Shown: in pieces, positions 1 to 7,560 of the stretch
Numbering within the stretch: position 1 is the stretch's first letter
Layout of the letters: each line of letters starts with the position of its first letter
Source: an uncultured Oscillospiraceae bacterium
Lineage (GTDB): Bacteria; Bacillota; Clostridia; Oscillospirales; Ruminococcaceae
Length of the DNA: 39,410 bases
NCBI GenBank assembly: GCA_910579125.1
Contig: CAJTTH010000024.1
Coordinates: 1-39,410, forward strand
Direction of reading: 5' to 3'
The notes under the pieces: model-generated
What the model saw: the letters and a program-made list of their open reading frames with translations, nothing else
Databases searched by the model: none
Told to the model about the DNA's origin: nothing
Position numbers and translations under genes: made by a program

Positions 1-47
1 AGCGTAAAGCCCTTTTTGGCTCTGAGAGCCTGAAGTTTCTTTATCAT
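1..47 (-). CDS. Type IV prepilin, N-terminal fragment (runs off left edge)
   Basis: Only the first 15 codons are inside the window. They read MIKKLQALRAKKGFT, a type III (prepilin) leader: a short basic peptide followed by the Gly-Phe-Thr cleavage site of prepilin peptidase. The start is fixed by an AGGAGGT ribosome binding site about 8 bases upstream. It closely resembles the N-terminus of the prepilin at 469-1119, so the two are probably paralogous major or minor pilins. It has its own promoter (306-334) and a long structured leader (48-300), so it can be transcribed apart from the pilB-pilT genes upstream. The rest of the protein is not visible, so its size and class cannot be judged. Confidence 0.85.
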   Translation of the reverse strand, partial: MIKKLQALRAKKGFT

Positions 48-300
48 AGTAAAGACCTCCTGTAAAAAAAATTTTTTATGTATAACCCCAGCGGGGCTAT
101 ATCCGAAAACATACTCCCGACCGCGTCGGGGAAGTCTCCGCAGCGGCAGCGCCGCAAATCGAGAGACAAAAAGTATGAAAAGATCATCTTATGATATTCT
201 TCATCATGAGAGACGTATTTGATTTTCAAAAGAACTCTCGTCAAGCATATCCGTTTTTGTAAACGTTTTCTCCGTTTCGGATATTTACTGTTTGACTGTG
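48..300 (-). promoter_or_regulatory. Long structured 5' leader of the left-edge pilin gene
   Basis: About 250 untranslated bases lie between the promoter at 306-334 and the pilin start. On the minus strand the RNA can form a nested hairpin (GUCUC/GAGAC enclosing GCGGC-GCU-GCCGC), then CCCGA-CGCGG-UCGGG, then a nine-pair stem UAUAGCCCC-GCU-GGGGUUAUA. The last stem is followed within ten bases by eight U residues, directly before the ribosome binding site. This arrangement suits transcription attenuation or a riboswitch. I could not match it to the conserved core of c-di-GMP-I or any other class I know. A 66-codon open frame crosses it but has no good ribosome binding site. Confidence 0.5.
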
Positions 301-305
301 TTTAT

Positions 306-334
306 ATTATAGCGCAAGTTGCCTAAAAATGCAA
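306..334 (-). promoter_or_regulatory. Promoter of the left-edge pilin gene
   Basis: On the minus strand, TTGCAT (329-334), a 17-base spacer and TATAAT (306-311). The spacing is ideal for the housekeeping sigma factor. Transcription would start near 300 and give a roughly 250-base leader. Confidence 0.7.
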
Positions 335-468
335 GTGGTTTTTAAAAACTTTTTCGCCCAAAACACAAATTTGTTAAAAGTTGTTCATTAACAGGAAAAT
401 TTTTGTGCAATTTCACAAAAGCGGATTTGCCTTTACCCGTGAAAAGCCGCATAGTTACATTCAGCGCG

Positions 469-1119
469 TCAGGCGAGGGGAACTTGCGGAGCAGTGCCGA
501 TAATATAACCGCTCGCGGAAATGCCCGTCTCGTTGTTCCACGCAAACGACTGCGGAGGCTCGCCGTCGGTGAGCGTCGGAAATTCCGCGTCGTCAAGCGC
601 GCTGTTGACGCTCGTCGTAAACGCGGCGAACGTGCACTTGTTTCCTTTGAGCGCAACGACTATCGAGCCGCTGCGTATATTTGAAAATTCATCGCAAAGC
701 GCCGCGCAAAGCAGAGCCTCACCCTTTGTAATGCTTTTCGTGTCCGTGTTTTCGGTGTACGAGCCGCCCGTGCCCCATGTTACCGTGCCGCCGTGCCAAT
801 CGGGGAAAGACCCCGCCGCCGCGGCAGTGCTCTCCCAGACAGCCGCAGAGCTGCCGCTCGATTTTATGCTTATTTTAAGCACCGTCGGAGTGCCGCTCAT
901 GCGGTCGCCGTTGCCGTCAGCCTGTAACATAAACAAATCGACGAGCTTTTGTATATTCGCGGCGGTAGAGTTCGCCGAGGAGACGCGCGCCTTTACGACA
1001 ATGCCCATCATCGTCGGCACAAGAATCGCCGCAAGCACGCCGATTATCGCGATAACGACAATAAGCTCCACCAAAGTAAAGCCCTTGCGCGCCCGCGCCG
1101 CGTGCAGCTTTTTGATCAT
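469..1119 (-). CDS. Type IV prepilin
   Basis: A 216-residue prepilin. The leader MIKKLHAARARKG is followed by FTLVELIVVIAII, the canonical hydrophobic pilin helix with Phe at +1 and Glu at +5, which PilD cleaves and methylates. The globular part is unassigned; it ends without the paired C-terminal cysteines of Pseudomonas pilins. I chose the ATG at 1119, with AAAGGG eight bases upstream, over the in-frame GTG at 1128, because that GTG overlaps the ribosome binding site. It lies 53 bases after pilT on the same strand and probably shares the pilB-pilT transcript. A weak GCGG/CCGC hairpin with U residues (about 412-450) follows and could end the message. It is a likely structural pilin for the assembly genes upstream. 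Confidence 0.93.
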   Translation of the reverse strand: MIKKLHAARARKGFTLVELIVVIAIIGVLAAILVPTMMGIVVKARVSSANSTAANIQKLVDLFMLQADGNGDRMSGTPTVLKISIKSSGSSAAVWESTAAAAGSFPDWHGGTVTWGTGGSYTENTDTKSITKGEALLCAALCDEFSNIRSGSIVVALKGNKCTFAAFTTSVNSALDDAEFPTLTDGEPPQSFAWNNETGISASGYIIGTAPQVPLA

Positions 1120-1172
1120 AATAATCACCCTTTACAGAAATGTGTTGTAAGCTGTAAGAACTTGTTCTGATT

Positions 1173-2258
1173 TTAAACACCCATTTCCAGATAACGCTTG
1201 TACTCGGTGATGTCCTGACAGCGGCTTCTCGCGACTGCATCGTCCACCTTGCCCATGCGTACAAGGCGCGCCAAATCCTGGTCAAGCGTAAACATTCCGC
1301 TCTTTTTGCCCGTTGCGATTGCTGTCGGTACTTGGAATATTTTGCCCTCTCGTATCATAGCGCAGATAGCGTCCGTCGCGCAGAGAATTTCCAGTGCCGC
1401 GCATCTGCCCTTGCCGTCCGAGGTCGGAACGAGGGTCTGCGAGATGATGCCGACGATCGAGTTCGCAAGCTGCGAACGTATCTGCCCCTGTGAATGCGGG
1501 GGATAAACGTCGATTATACGGTCGATAGTTTCCGCCGCGCCCGTGGTGTGCAGCGTCGAAAGTACCAAGTGACCCGTTTCCGCGGCGGTTACTGCCGCGT
1601 TGATAGTCTCGAAGTCACGCATTTCTCCGACAAGGATAACATCGGGGTCTTCACGGAGAGCCGCACGCAGCGAACCCGCGAACGAATCGACGTCCTGTCC
1701 GATCTCGCGCTGATTTACCATTGACTGCTTGTGTGTGTGAACATACTCGATAGGATCCTCGACCGTGATTATGTGGCAGTTTTTCTGGCGGTTGATGTGG
1801 TCGATCATCGCCGCGAGGGTCGTCGATTTACCCGAACCGGTAGGACCTGTTACAAGCACCAGTCCGCGCGGCGCGAGCGCAAATTCTCCGAGCGTGGCGG
1901 GGAGGTTCAGGTCGGAGAGCGTGGGGATATCGTCGCGCAGCAAACGAATGGCAACGGCATGATAGCCGCGCTGTCTGTAAACATTAACTCTGTGACGGAA
2001 GCCCGTTGCCGACGTGTACGAAAAGTCGGTGTCAAGACCTTTAGATATCTGCGATTTGTGCTTTATCGAGGTTATCTGATTGATTATGTTGACGATTATA
2101 GGCTCGGTGCAGTCGGGGTAGCCCGAAAGCTTTCTGATAGAACCGTGCAGACGTACAATGGGCGGCAGACCCGCGGTAAAGTGCAAGTCCGAGCAGCCGA
2201 GGTCGCGTGACTCTTCCAGAATTCTGTTAATGTCCATTATGTTGTTTGTGTGTTCCAT
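1173..2258 (-). CDS. pilT: Type IV pilus retraction ATPase PilT
   Basis: A 361-residue cytoplasmic hexameric ATPase expected to power pilus disassembly and hence twitching. Visible features are an N-terminal region with CSDLHFTAGLPP, typical of PilT; Walker A GPTGSGKST near residue 140; an Asp box with acidic residues (ITVEDPIEY); Walker B (DPDVILVGEMRD); the His box (GHLVLSTLHTTGA); and a C-terminal CAMIREGK segment that resembles the AIRNLIRE retraction motif of PilT. The length is normal for the family. The start is the ATG at 2258, with AAAGGGG upstream. It sits 19 bases after pilB and is surely co-transcribed. Presence of both PilB and PilT means the pilus should be dynamic, not a static pseudopilus. 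Confidence 0.95.
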   Translation of the reverse strand: MEHTNNIMDINRILEESRDLGCSDLHFTAGLPPIVRLHGSIRKLSGYPDCTEPIIVNIINQITSIKHKSQISKGLDTDFSYTSATGFRHRVNVYRQRGYHAVAIRLLRDDIPTLSDLNLPATLGEFALAPRGLVLVTGPTGSGKSTTLAAMIDHINRQKNCHIITVEDPIEYVHTHKQSMVNQREIGQDVDSFAGSLRAALREDPDVILVGEMRDFETINAAVTAAETGHLVLSTLHTTGAAETIDRIIDVYPPHSQGQIRSQLANSIVGIISQTLVPTSDGKGRCAALEILCATDAICAMIREGKIFQVPTAIATGKKSGMFTLDQDLARLVRMGKVDDAVARSRCQDITEYKRYLEMGV

Positions 2259-2277
2259 TATATTTCCCCTTTATACT

Positions 2278-3984
2278 TTATACCGTGTACGTTGCCTTTA
2301 CAAGTTCGTCCATTGAGGTTTTTCCCGCGAGAACCATCTGCGTTACGTTGTCGCGGAGCAGCAGCGTGCCGCTCTTGGTCGCCAGCGCGCCGATCTCCTC
2401 GGCTGTTCCGCCCGCAGAGATAAGCTCCTTTATCTTGGGCGTGGTGACGATTATCTCGTGGATAGCCGTTCTTCCCGTGTAGCCCGTGCCGCGGCAGGCT
2501 CTGCAGCCGCCCGGGTGGGGTCGGCATATCTGCACGGGGGTGGTTTTGTTCATGAGCTTGAGCTCCTCCGGGTCGTCAAGCGTGAACGTTTCCTTACAGG
2601 AATTGCAAAGCAGCTTTACAAGCCGCTGTGCGATGATCCCGACGAGCGAGGAAGCGACCATGTAGGGCGCGACGCCCATATCCACCAGACGGACAATCGT
2701 GGAAGCCGCGTCGTTCGTGTGCAGCGTCGAGAGCACGAAGTGTCCCGTAATAGCCGCGCGTATCGCGATGTCGGCGGTCTCGCCGTCGCGTATCTCGCCG
2801 ACCATTATGATGTCGGGGTCCTGACGGAGAATAGAACGCAGCGCCGCCGCGAACGTCATACCTGCTTTCGCGTTGATCTGGCATTGGTTTACGCCGTCGA
2901 TCTTTTTCTCGACGGGGTCTTCGACCGTTACTATGTTTACGTTAGGCTGAGAAAGCTCGCCGAGCGTCGCGTACAATGTCGTGGATTTTCCCGAACCGGT
3001 AGGTCCCGTAACCAGCATAACTCCGTTCGGGCAGCGGATTATCTGTTTGAACATCTGGTAGTTGTAGTCGGTCATGCCGAGGTCGGTGATCTTGCGCGTT
3101 TTTTCGTCCGCCGTCGACAGCAAACGGATAACGCACTTTTCGCCGTATACGCAAGGGATAGTCGACACACGCATATCGAGGTTGATGCCGTCGATGCGAG
3201 TTCCGAAACGTCCGTCAAGCGGGATACGTCTTTCGGCGATGTTCATGCCGCCCAGAATTTTAATACGTGTTATAAGCGAATTGTGGAACGAAGGCGGAAT
3301 TTTCATATCCTGCTCGACCAACTCGCCGTCTATTCTGAAACGGATACGCGTTCTGTCCTTGAAAGGCTCGATATGTATATCCGTTACCTGCATTCTGAAA
3401 GCGGTCTCTATCATCATATTGACCAGCTTTACGATCGGGGCGTTGTCTATTCTTCCCTCCGACTCTGCCTGAGCGAGATTCTGGGCGATGTCGTTCTTGT
3501 CGCCGCCCTCGCTTTCCAGCTCCGACATTGTGCTGTCGATCGCCTGTGTGGAGTAGAATTTGTTGATCGCCGCTTCGATCTGGGTCTTGGTCGATATCTG
3601 CGGAACGACCTCCATTCCCGTTGTTACTTTCAGATCCTCAAAGATGTAAAAGTTTACGGGGTCGTTCGTTGCGACCATAAGCCGGTTGTGGTTTATTGCG
3701 TAGGCAAAAACCGTTTTCTCTTTAGCGATCGCCTCAGGTATCTTGGATACCGCCTCGGTGTTGACCTTGACTGCGGAAAGATCGACAAAAGGCACTTTAA
3801 GATTTATCGAAAGCGCCTGAGCCAGCTGCGTCTCCGAAACCAAGCCCATTTCAAGCACGATCTCACCGAGCATTTTCCCGCTGCCCTGCTGCTTCGCCAG
3901 CGCGTCTTTCAACTGATCCTGACTGATAAATCCGCTGCTGAGAAGTACATCGCCAATTCGTACGTTCTTAATCGGTCCCGCCAT
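2278..3984 (-). CDS. pilB: Type IV pilus assembly ATPase PilB with MshEN domain
   Basis: A 568-residue GspE/PilB-family extension ATPase. Residues 9-61 carry two MshEN-type repeats: a first with R9-I-G, an invariant-type Gly and Gln32, and a second beginning L39-G-E with Asn in place of the last Gln. Such motifs bind c-di-GMP in other PilB/MshE proteins. The catalytic part has Walker A GPTGSGKST, Asp box VEDPVE, Walker B DPDIIMVGEIRD and His box GHFVLSTLHTND. A C-terminal tetracysteine zinc site (CNSC, then CRAC) is typical of the family. The start is the ATG at 3984 after AAAGGAAG. It leads the pilB-pilT-pilin unit from the promoter at 4029-4057. Direct c-di-GMP binding is inferred from motif only. 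Confidence 0.95.
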   Translation of the reverse strand: MAGPIKNVRIGDVLLSSGFISQDQLKDALAKQQGSGKMLGEIVLEMGLVSETQLAQALSINLKVPFVDLSAVKVNTEAVSKIPEAIAKEKTVFAYAINHNRLMVATNDPVNFYIFEDLKVTTGMEVVPQISTKTQIEAAINKFYSTQAIDSTMSELESEGGDKNDIAQNLAQAESEGRIDNAPIVKLVNMMIETAFRMQVTDIHIEPFKDRTRIRFRIDGELVEQDMKIPPSFHNSLITRIKILGGMNIAERRIPLDGRFGTRIDGINLDMRVSTIPCVYGEKCVIRLLSTADEKTRKITDLGMTDYNYQMFKQIIRCPNGVMLVTGPTGSGKSTTLYATLGELSQPNVNIVTVEDPVEKKIDGVNQCQINAKAGMTFAAALRSILRQDPDIIMVGEIRDGETADIAIRAAITGHFVLSTLHTNDAASTIVRLVDMGVAPYMVASSLVGIIAQRLVKLLCNSCKETFTLDDPEELKLMNKTTPVQICRPHPGGCRACRGTGYTGRTAIHEIIVTTPKIKELISAGGTAEEIGALATKSGTLLLRDNVTQMVLAGKTSMDELVKATYTV

Positions 3985-4028
3985 TATGAATTCTTCCTTT
4001 CGGGGTAAACTTTCCGAAACCTCGGAGC

Positions 4029-4057
4029 TGTATAAAAAATATTGCTTCGCTGTTAAA
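4029..4057 (-). promoter_or_regulatory. Candidate promoter of pilB-pilT-pilin
   Basis: Minus strand TTTAAC (4052-4057), 17-base spacer, TATACA (4029-4034), about 45 bases before the pilB start. It lies back to back with the pilD promoter. Confidence 0.5.
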
Positions 4058-4061
4058 TTAC

Positions 4062-4090
4062 TTGCAATAATTTCTTTTTTATGGTAAAAT
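4062..4090 (+). promoter_or_regulatory. Promoter of pilD
   Basis: TTGCAA (4062-4067), 17-base spacer, TAAAAT (4085-4090). An AAGGAGGGG ribosome binding site follows before the ATG at 4120. It is divergent from the pilB promoter. Confidence 0.65.
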
Positions 4091-4119
4091 AGAGTTAATC
4101 TATTTCAAGGAGGGGTAAT

Positions 4120-5157
4120 ATGCCCGTTATTTTAAATATAGCATACGCGGTATTCGCGTTCATTTTCGGTTCTGTCATCGGCAGCTTTCTGAACGTCGTT
4201 ATACTGCGAACTCCGCTTAAGCAGTCGATAATCACCGAGCCGTCGCACTGCTTCTCCTGTGGTCACAGGCTTGCGTGGTACGATATGTTCCCGATATTCA
4301 GCTGGCTGTTTCTGCGCGGAAAGTGCCGCTACTGCAAGGCGAAAATATCGCCGAGGTACATGATAATCGAAGCTGTGACTGCGGTGAGCTACTGTCTCGC
4401 GTATCTTATCTTCGGCTTTAAATGGGAGCTTGCGTTTTCCGTCGTGCTGTTCGCCGTGCTTGTTTCTCTCAGCGGGATAGACATTGACCATTTTGAGATC
4501 CCTTATTGGTGCAGTATTGTGACTGCCGTACTGGGTATCGCGTCGTTTTTCGTATTTCCCGCGACGCCGTGGTACGAAAGACTTATCGCTCTCGGCGTTA
4601 TCGCGGTGCTGTTCTTTATCCTTGTGCTCGTCGGCGGCATGGGCGGCGGCGATCTTCAGCTTATGATCGGCGCGTCGCTGCTGCTCGGCTACAAGGTTTT
4701 CATCGCGCTCTTTATCGGCATTCTCTCCGGTGCAATATACGGCGTTATCAAGAAGGTTCGCGATAAAAACGCCGAAAAGGAGGTTTCCGAGAAGATCAAA
4801 GAGCTTGTGACGGAATGGTATCAAAATCAGCTTGACCGTGACGTGGGATATGTTCTGGACGGTCAGGAGGATATTATTGTCGGAAGTATAAGCGAGGGCG
4901 ATCCCGATATCGAATGGGAGTTCCTCGAAGAAAAAGCCTGGAAAGGCTTGCCCGATAAGGCGGCACTCAGTCAGACGCTGCGTGAGAATATCACGGAAGA
5001 GCGTGAGGGCGGTTTCAAGATCTTCATAAAGGAGGATCTTGTCGAAAAGGTGAAGTACTCCCGCCGAATGGTTTTCGGACCGTTTCTTGCGGTCGGAATT
5101 GCCGCCGCCTGGCTTGTGGGGAATTATCTGCTGAACTGGTATATGGGTCTGCTTTAA
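4120..5157 (+). CDS. pilD: Prepilin peptidase PilD with cytosolic insertion
   Basis: A 345-residue membrane aspartic protease that cleaves and N-methylates the prepilins of this locus. The N-terminal methylase-type domain has GSFLNVVILR and two CxxC pairs (CFSC, CRYC) for zinc. The catalytic Asp residues lie in GIDIDHFEIP and GGMGGGDLQ. The odd part is about residues 213-325: a charged, hydrophilic stretch of roughly 100 residues, rich in Glu and Lys, between the catalytic region and the final GPFLAVGIAAAW helix. In ordinary family members a short loop precedes that helix. The insertion is in frame and fits local codon use, so it is not assembly noise. It is the only pilus gene on the plus strand here, with its own promoter and terminator. 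Confidence 0.93.
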   Translation: MPVILNIAYAVFAFIFGSVIGSFLNVVILRTPLKQSIITEPSHCFSCGHRLAWYDMFPIFSWLFLRGKCRYCKAKISPRYMIIEAVTAVSYCLAYLIFGFKWELAFSVVLFAVLVSLSGIDIDHFEIPYWCSIVTAVLGIASFFVFPATPWYERLIALGVIAVLFFILVLVGGMGGGDLQLMIGASLLLGYKVFIALFIGILSGAIYGVIKKVRDKNAEKEVSEKIKELVTEWYQNQLDRDVGYVLDGQEDIIVGSISEGDPDIEWEFLEEKAWKGLPDKAALSQTLRENITEEREGGFKIFIKEDLVEKVKYSRRMVFGPFLAVGIAAAWLVGNYLLNWYMGLL

Positions 5158-5174
5158 CATAACTTACAAACATC

Positions 5175-5205
5175 TCGGGGCGAGCGTATCGCCCCGATTT
5201 TGTTT
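5175..5205 (+). terminator. Rho-independent terminator of pilD
   Basis: Nine-pair stem TCGGGGCGA/TCGCCCCGA with loop GCGTA, followed by TTTTGTTT. It lies between convergent pilD and the prepilin gene ending at 5218, and may also slow minus-strand transcription, though the U tract is only on the plus side. Confidence 0.85.
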
Positions 5206-5217
5206 GCAGTATTTACT

Positions 5218-6135
5218 TTAAGGCGTCGTAGTTGTGGTTGTCGCCTTTAGCTTTCTGGTTACATAGTAGATGTAAGTTTCAAGGTGCTTCTCCGCGTCGG
5301 GTAAACTCTCGTCGTCGGGGTCGGGCGCTTCTCGGAGCACCGTTCCGGTGCCGTCGACGTAAGAAGTGCCGTCCGCAGCAAGTATTCCTTTTTTGGAGAA
5401 GAGCTTATAATAGCCTGTCGCTTGCTGACGCTTGATGTTGGTGAAATCGGCATAACCGTCTCCCGAGAATGCCATCTCTTCCATATCCGCGTCTCTGTAC
5501 ACATTGATCGTGGTTTTAATCGCGGGAACTTCCTGCATTGTAGGCGGGTCGGTTGTCGGACTGCCGTCTTCGCCAAGCACGGGCGTTTCCATAATATCAA
5601 AGGTAAACGCCGGGAAGAGGTTCTCATAAAAGCACGACTCGAACACGTCATACGACTTTGAGGTCGATGAAATATCAACTGCACCGGTCGTCTTATCGAC
5701 AAGCTCACTCGTTATCATGTACTTGTATTGCTGCGACTTAGCATCGTACTTCCAGCGTATGCCGATACACTTGAGCTCGTAAATGTCCTTGCCCGCCGCG
5801 TCCTTGTTGTCGGCGTTGTTGATGAACGCAAGCATTTCCTCCATTTGCTTGGACTTGGGGATCGTGCTGTCGGCTTTCATGTCGTCGGGCTTGGCGTTTT
5901 CGAAGATCGCGACAAAAACGGAGTTTTTAATGCTCCTGTTAATGTACGCGTCGGCGGCTTCACCGAGCATAAGCGCGTTGGCGCTCTGCTCACGGGACTT
6001 GACGCCCGAAATTATCGGTGTTACAACGCTGAATACGCCGAGTATCAATATTCCCAGCAGCACGCAGGAAATAACGACCTCGACCAGCGTAAAGCCGCTT
6101 TTGCCGCGCCTTTTAAGTAGGCGAAGAAGCTTCAT
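5218..6135 (-). CDS. Prepilin-like minor pilin (pseudopilin)
   Basis: A 305-residue protein with leader MKLLRLLKRRGKSG and then FTLVEVVISCVLLGILILGV, a type III signal and pilin helix with Glu at +5. The remainder is a large unassigned globular domain. The extreme C-terminus is a threonine run (ATTTTTTP). The start codon overlaps the stop of the upstream pseudopilin by one base (TAATG), so translation is likely coupled. It is last in the pilC-pilM-pilO-pseudopilin series. Minor pilins of this size usually prime assembly or sit at the tip. The substrate or adhesive function cannot be read from sequence. Confidence 0.88.
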   Translation of the reverse strand: MKLLRLLKRRGKSGFTLVEVVISCVLLGILILGVFSVVTPIISGVKSREQSANALMLGEAADAYINRSIKNSVFVAIFENAKPDDMKADSTIPKSKQMEEMLAFINNADNKDAAGKDIYELKCIGIRWKYDAKSQQYKYMITSELVDKTTGAVDISSTSKSYDVFESCFYENLFPAFTFDIMETPVLGEDGSPTTDPPTMQEVPAIKTTINVYRDADMEEMAFSGDGYADFTNIKRQQATGYYKLFSKKGILAADGTSYVDGTGTVLREAPDPDDESLPDAEKHLETYIYYVTRKLKATTTTTTP

Positions 6136-7544
6136 TATGTTTCACCGCCTTCATCGGGGGTATGCGTTTCGTCGCCGCCCGCGGGAGTGCTTTCACCGCC
6201 CTCAGTAGGGGTGTCCGGAGTACTCTCGGGAGTGCTTTCCGGTGTGCTCGGGGGATTGCTCTCGCCGCTCTCGGTAGATGTAGCCGGCGGCTTTTCGCCG
6301 TCATCGGGGAGACCGTCCTTAACGGGATAACCGTAAACGGGGTGACCGGGTCTGTAAACGCTTATCGGCTCCTTGCCCTCAACCCACTTTGAGCCGCTGA
6401 ACGAAGAACTGCTTGTTTCATAGGGGAGACAGCCGTAAATGTTTACATGGTACATTTCGTTTCCGTCGGAATCCTTTGCAATCACGGGCTTTCCGCCCTC
6501 AAGCTTTACTTTTCCGTCTTCATCGACCTCATATACGGGGCACTTCTCGTATACACCCTCATTGGCGTTTTTGCCAAACGAGTTTTTGTCGAGGTTCGGG
6601 TCTTTGTCAAAATCAACATAAAATTGTACGGTTCTGTCCTTAACAAAGCCGTTTGCCTTGTCGGTGTCGTTTCTGTAAATGCTGACTCTTACGGCGTTCT
6701 GTACTTGCTCGTAGATTATGCCGTCCTTATCGTTTTTAGCGATCGTGCCGTCATCGTAAAACAGCGCTCTCGTTGCGTTTCCGGCTTTCTCTACAAAGTA
6801 TTTGTCGGTTGAGTAGTCAAATGACGTACTTCTTCCGTCTCCATATCCTACCTCAAGAACCTTTGCGGGAACGTAGCACTTTTTGTAAGACTTGATATCT
6901 CCGCCCTCAGTCTTGGCTATCGCGCTGTAATAGCTTGTGGTATCATAGAAGTACATTCTGAACTGCGAGTACATCTTATCGTCATATACCATGGGGTCGG
7001 AGTCGGAGGAAACCGTGAATACATAGCGGCATTTCCCGTCAACCGAGCTTTTGGATACGGAGACAATTTTTATCTGGTCAAGCTTCTTGATACCCGTAAG
7101 ACGTGTGTCATATCTTGCCATTTGCGCACCGGTCAGCGTATCGTCCTCGTCGCCGCCGGGCGGAACCTCCATGCCCTCGCCGTCGTAGTTGACGTCCGCG
7201 ATAAAGTAGTTAAGTCCCTCGCCGACAGTTTCAGCGTCTTCATTCGCGTTTTTCATCTGGTATTCCATACCGACATCGAGCGAGAACGACGCGTCGCCGT
7301 TCTTGCCGAATTTCAAAGTTATGTCGCCCGTTTTTTCGTCAAACGTAGTGTCCTTTTTGTTGACAATAAGCGCCTCTCTTTGGGTCGCCGTCTCCTTGGC
7401 AAACTCGTTGTTCGCCCTGCGCTGATTAACGGAGAGCTGGAGAATCTGCATAATCATCGACATCATGATAGCAAAGATTGCAAACGCGACGATTATTTCC
7501 ACCAGCGTAAAGCCGCTTCTTTTTGAGAATATTCGTTTCATCAT
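6135..7544 (-). CDS. Large prepilin-like protein with Pro/Ser/Thr/Glu-rich tail
   Basis: A 469-residue pseudopilin. Leader MMKRIFSKRSG precedes FTLVEIIVAFAIFAIMMSMIMQIL. The start is the ATG at 7544 with AGGAGG ten bases upstream. A longer open frame extends another 25 codons, but into the upstream gene and with no ribosome binding site. The middle is an acidic globular domain rich in Asp, Tyr and Lys. The last roughly 60 residues are a low-complexity tail of repeated TPEST-like units plus Gly-Gly-Glu blocks. Such a tail is unusual for a pilin and looks like a flexible spacer or glycosylation region. It overlaps the next pseudopilin by one base and follows the PilX-like gene by 16 bases. Confidence 0.88.
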   Translation of the reverse strand: MMKRIFSKRSGFTLVEIIVAFAIFAIMMSMIMQILQLSVNQRRANNEFAKETATQREALIVNKKDTTFDEKTGDITLKFGKNGDASFSLDVGMEYQMKNANEDAETVGEGLNYFIADVNYDGEGMEVPPGGDEDDTLTGAQMARYDTRLTGIKKLDQIKIVSVSKSSVDGKCRYVFTVSSDSDPMVYDDKMYSQFRMYFYDTTSYYSAIAKTEGGDIKSYKKCYVPAKVLEVGYGDGRSTSFDYSTDKYFVEKAGNATRALFYDDGTIAKNDKDGIIYEQVQNAVRVSIYRNDTDKANGFVKDRTVQFYVDFDKDPNLDKNSFGKNANEGVYEKCPVYEVDEDGKVKLEGGKPVIAKDSDGNEMYHVNIYGCLPYETSSSSFSGSKWVEGKEPISVYRPGHPVYGYPVKDGLPDDGEKPPATSTESGESNPPSTPESTPESTPDTPTEGGESTPAGGDETHTPDEGGET

Positions 7545-7560
7545 AATTAAAGCGCCTCCT

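Noticed and set aside
44..244. 66-codon minus-strand frame in the pilin leader
   Set aside because: TTG start without a ribosome site, and it runs through the hairpins and into the pilin start. Kept as untranslated leader.
47..300. c-di-GMP-I riboswitch upstream of the pilin
   Set aside because: The expected GGCAAACC/GACGCAAAGCC-type core could not be found, so it is reported only as a structured leader of unknown class.
2458..4008. A 516-codon plus-strand frame opposite pilB
   Set aside because: Antisense shadow of pilB; it lacks motifs, while the minus frame has Walker A, Walker B and MshEN.
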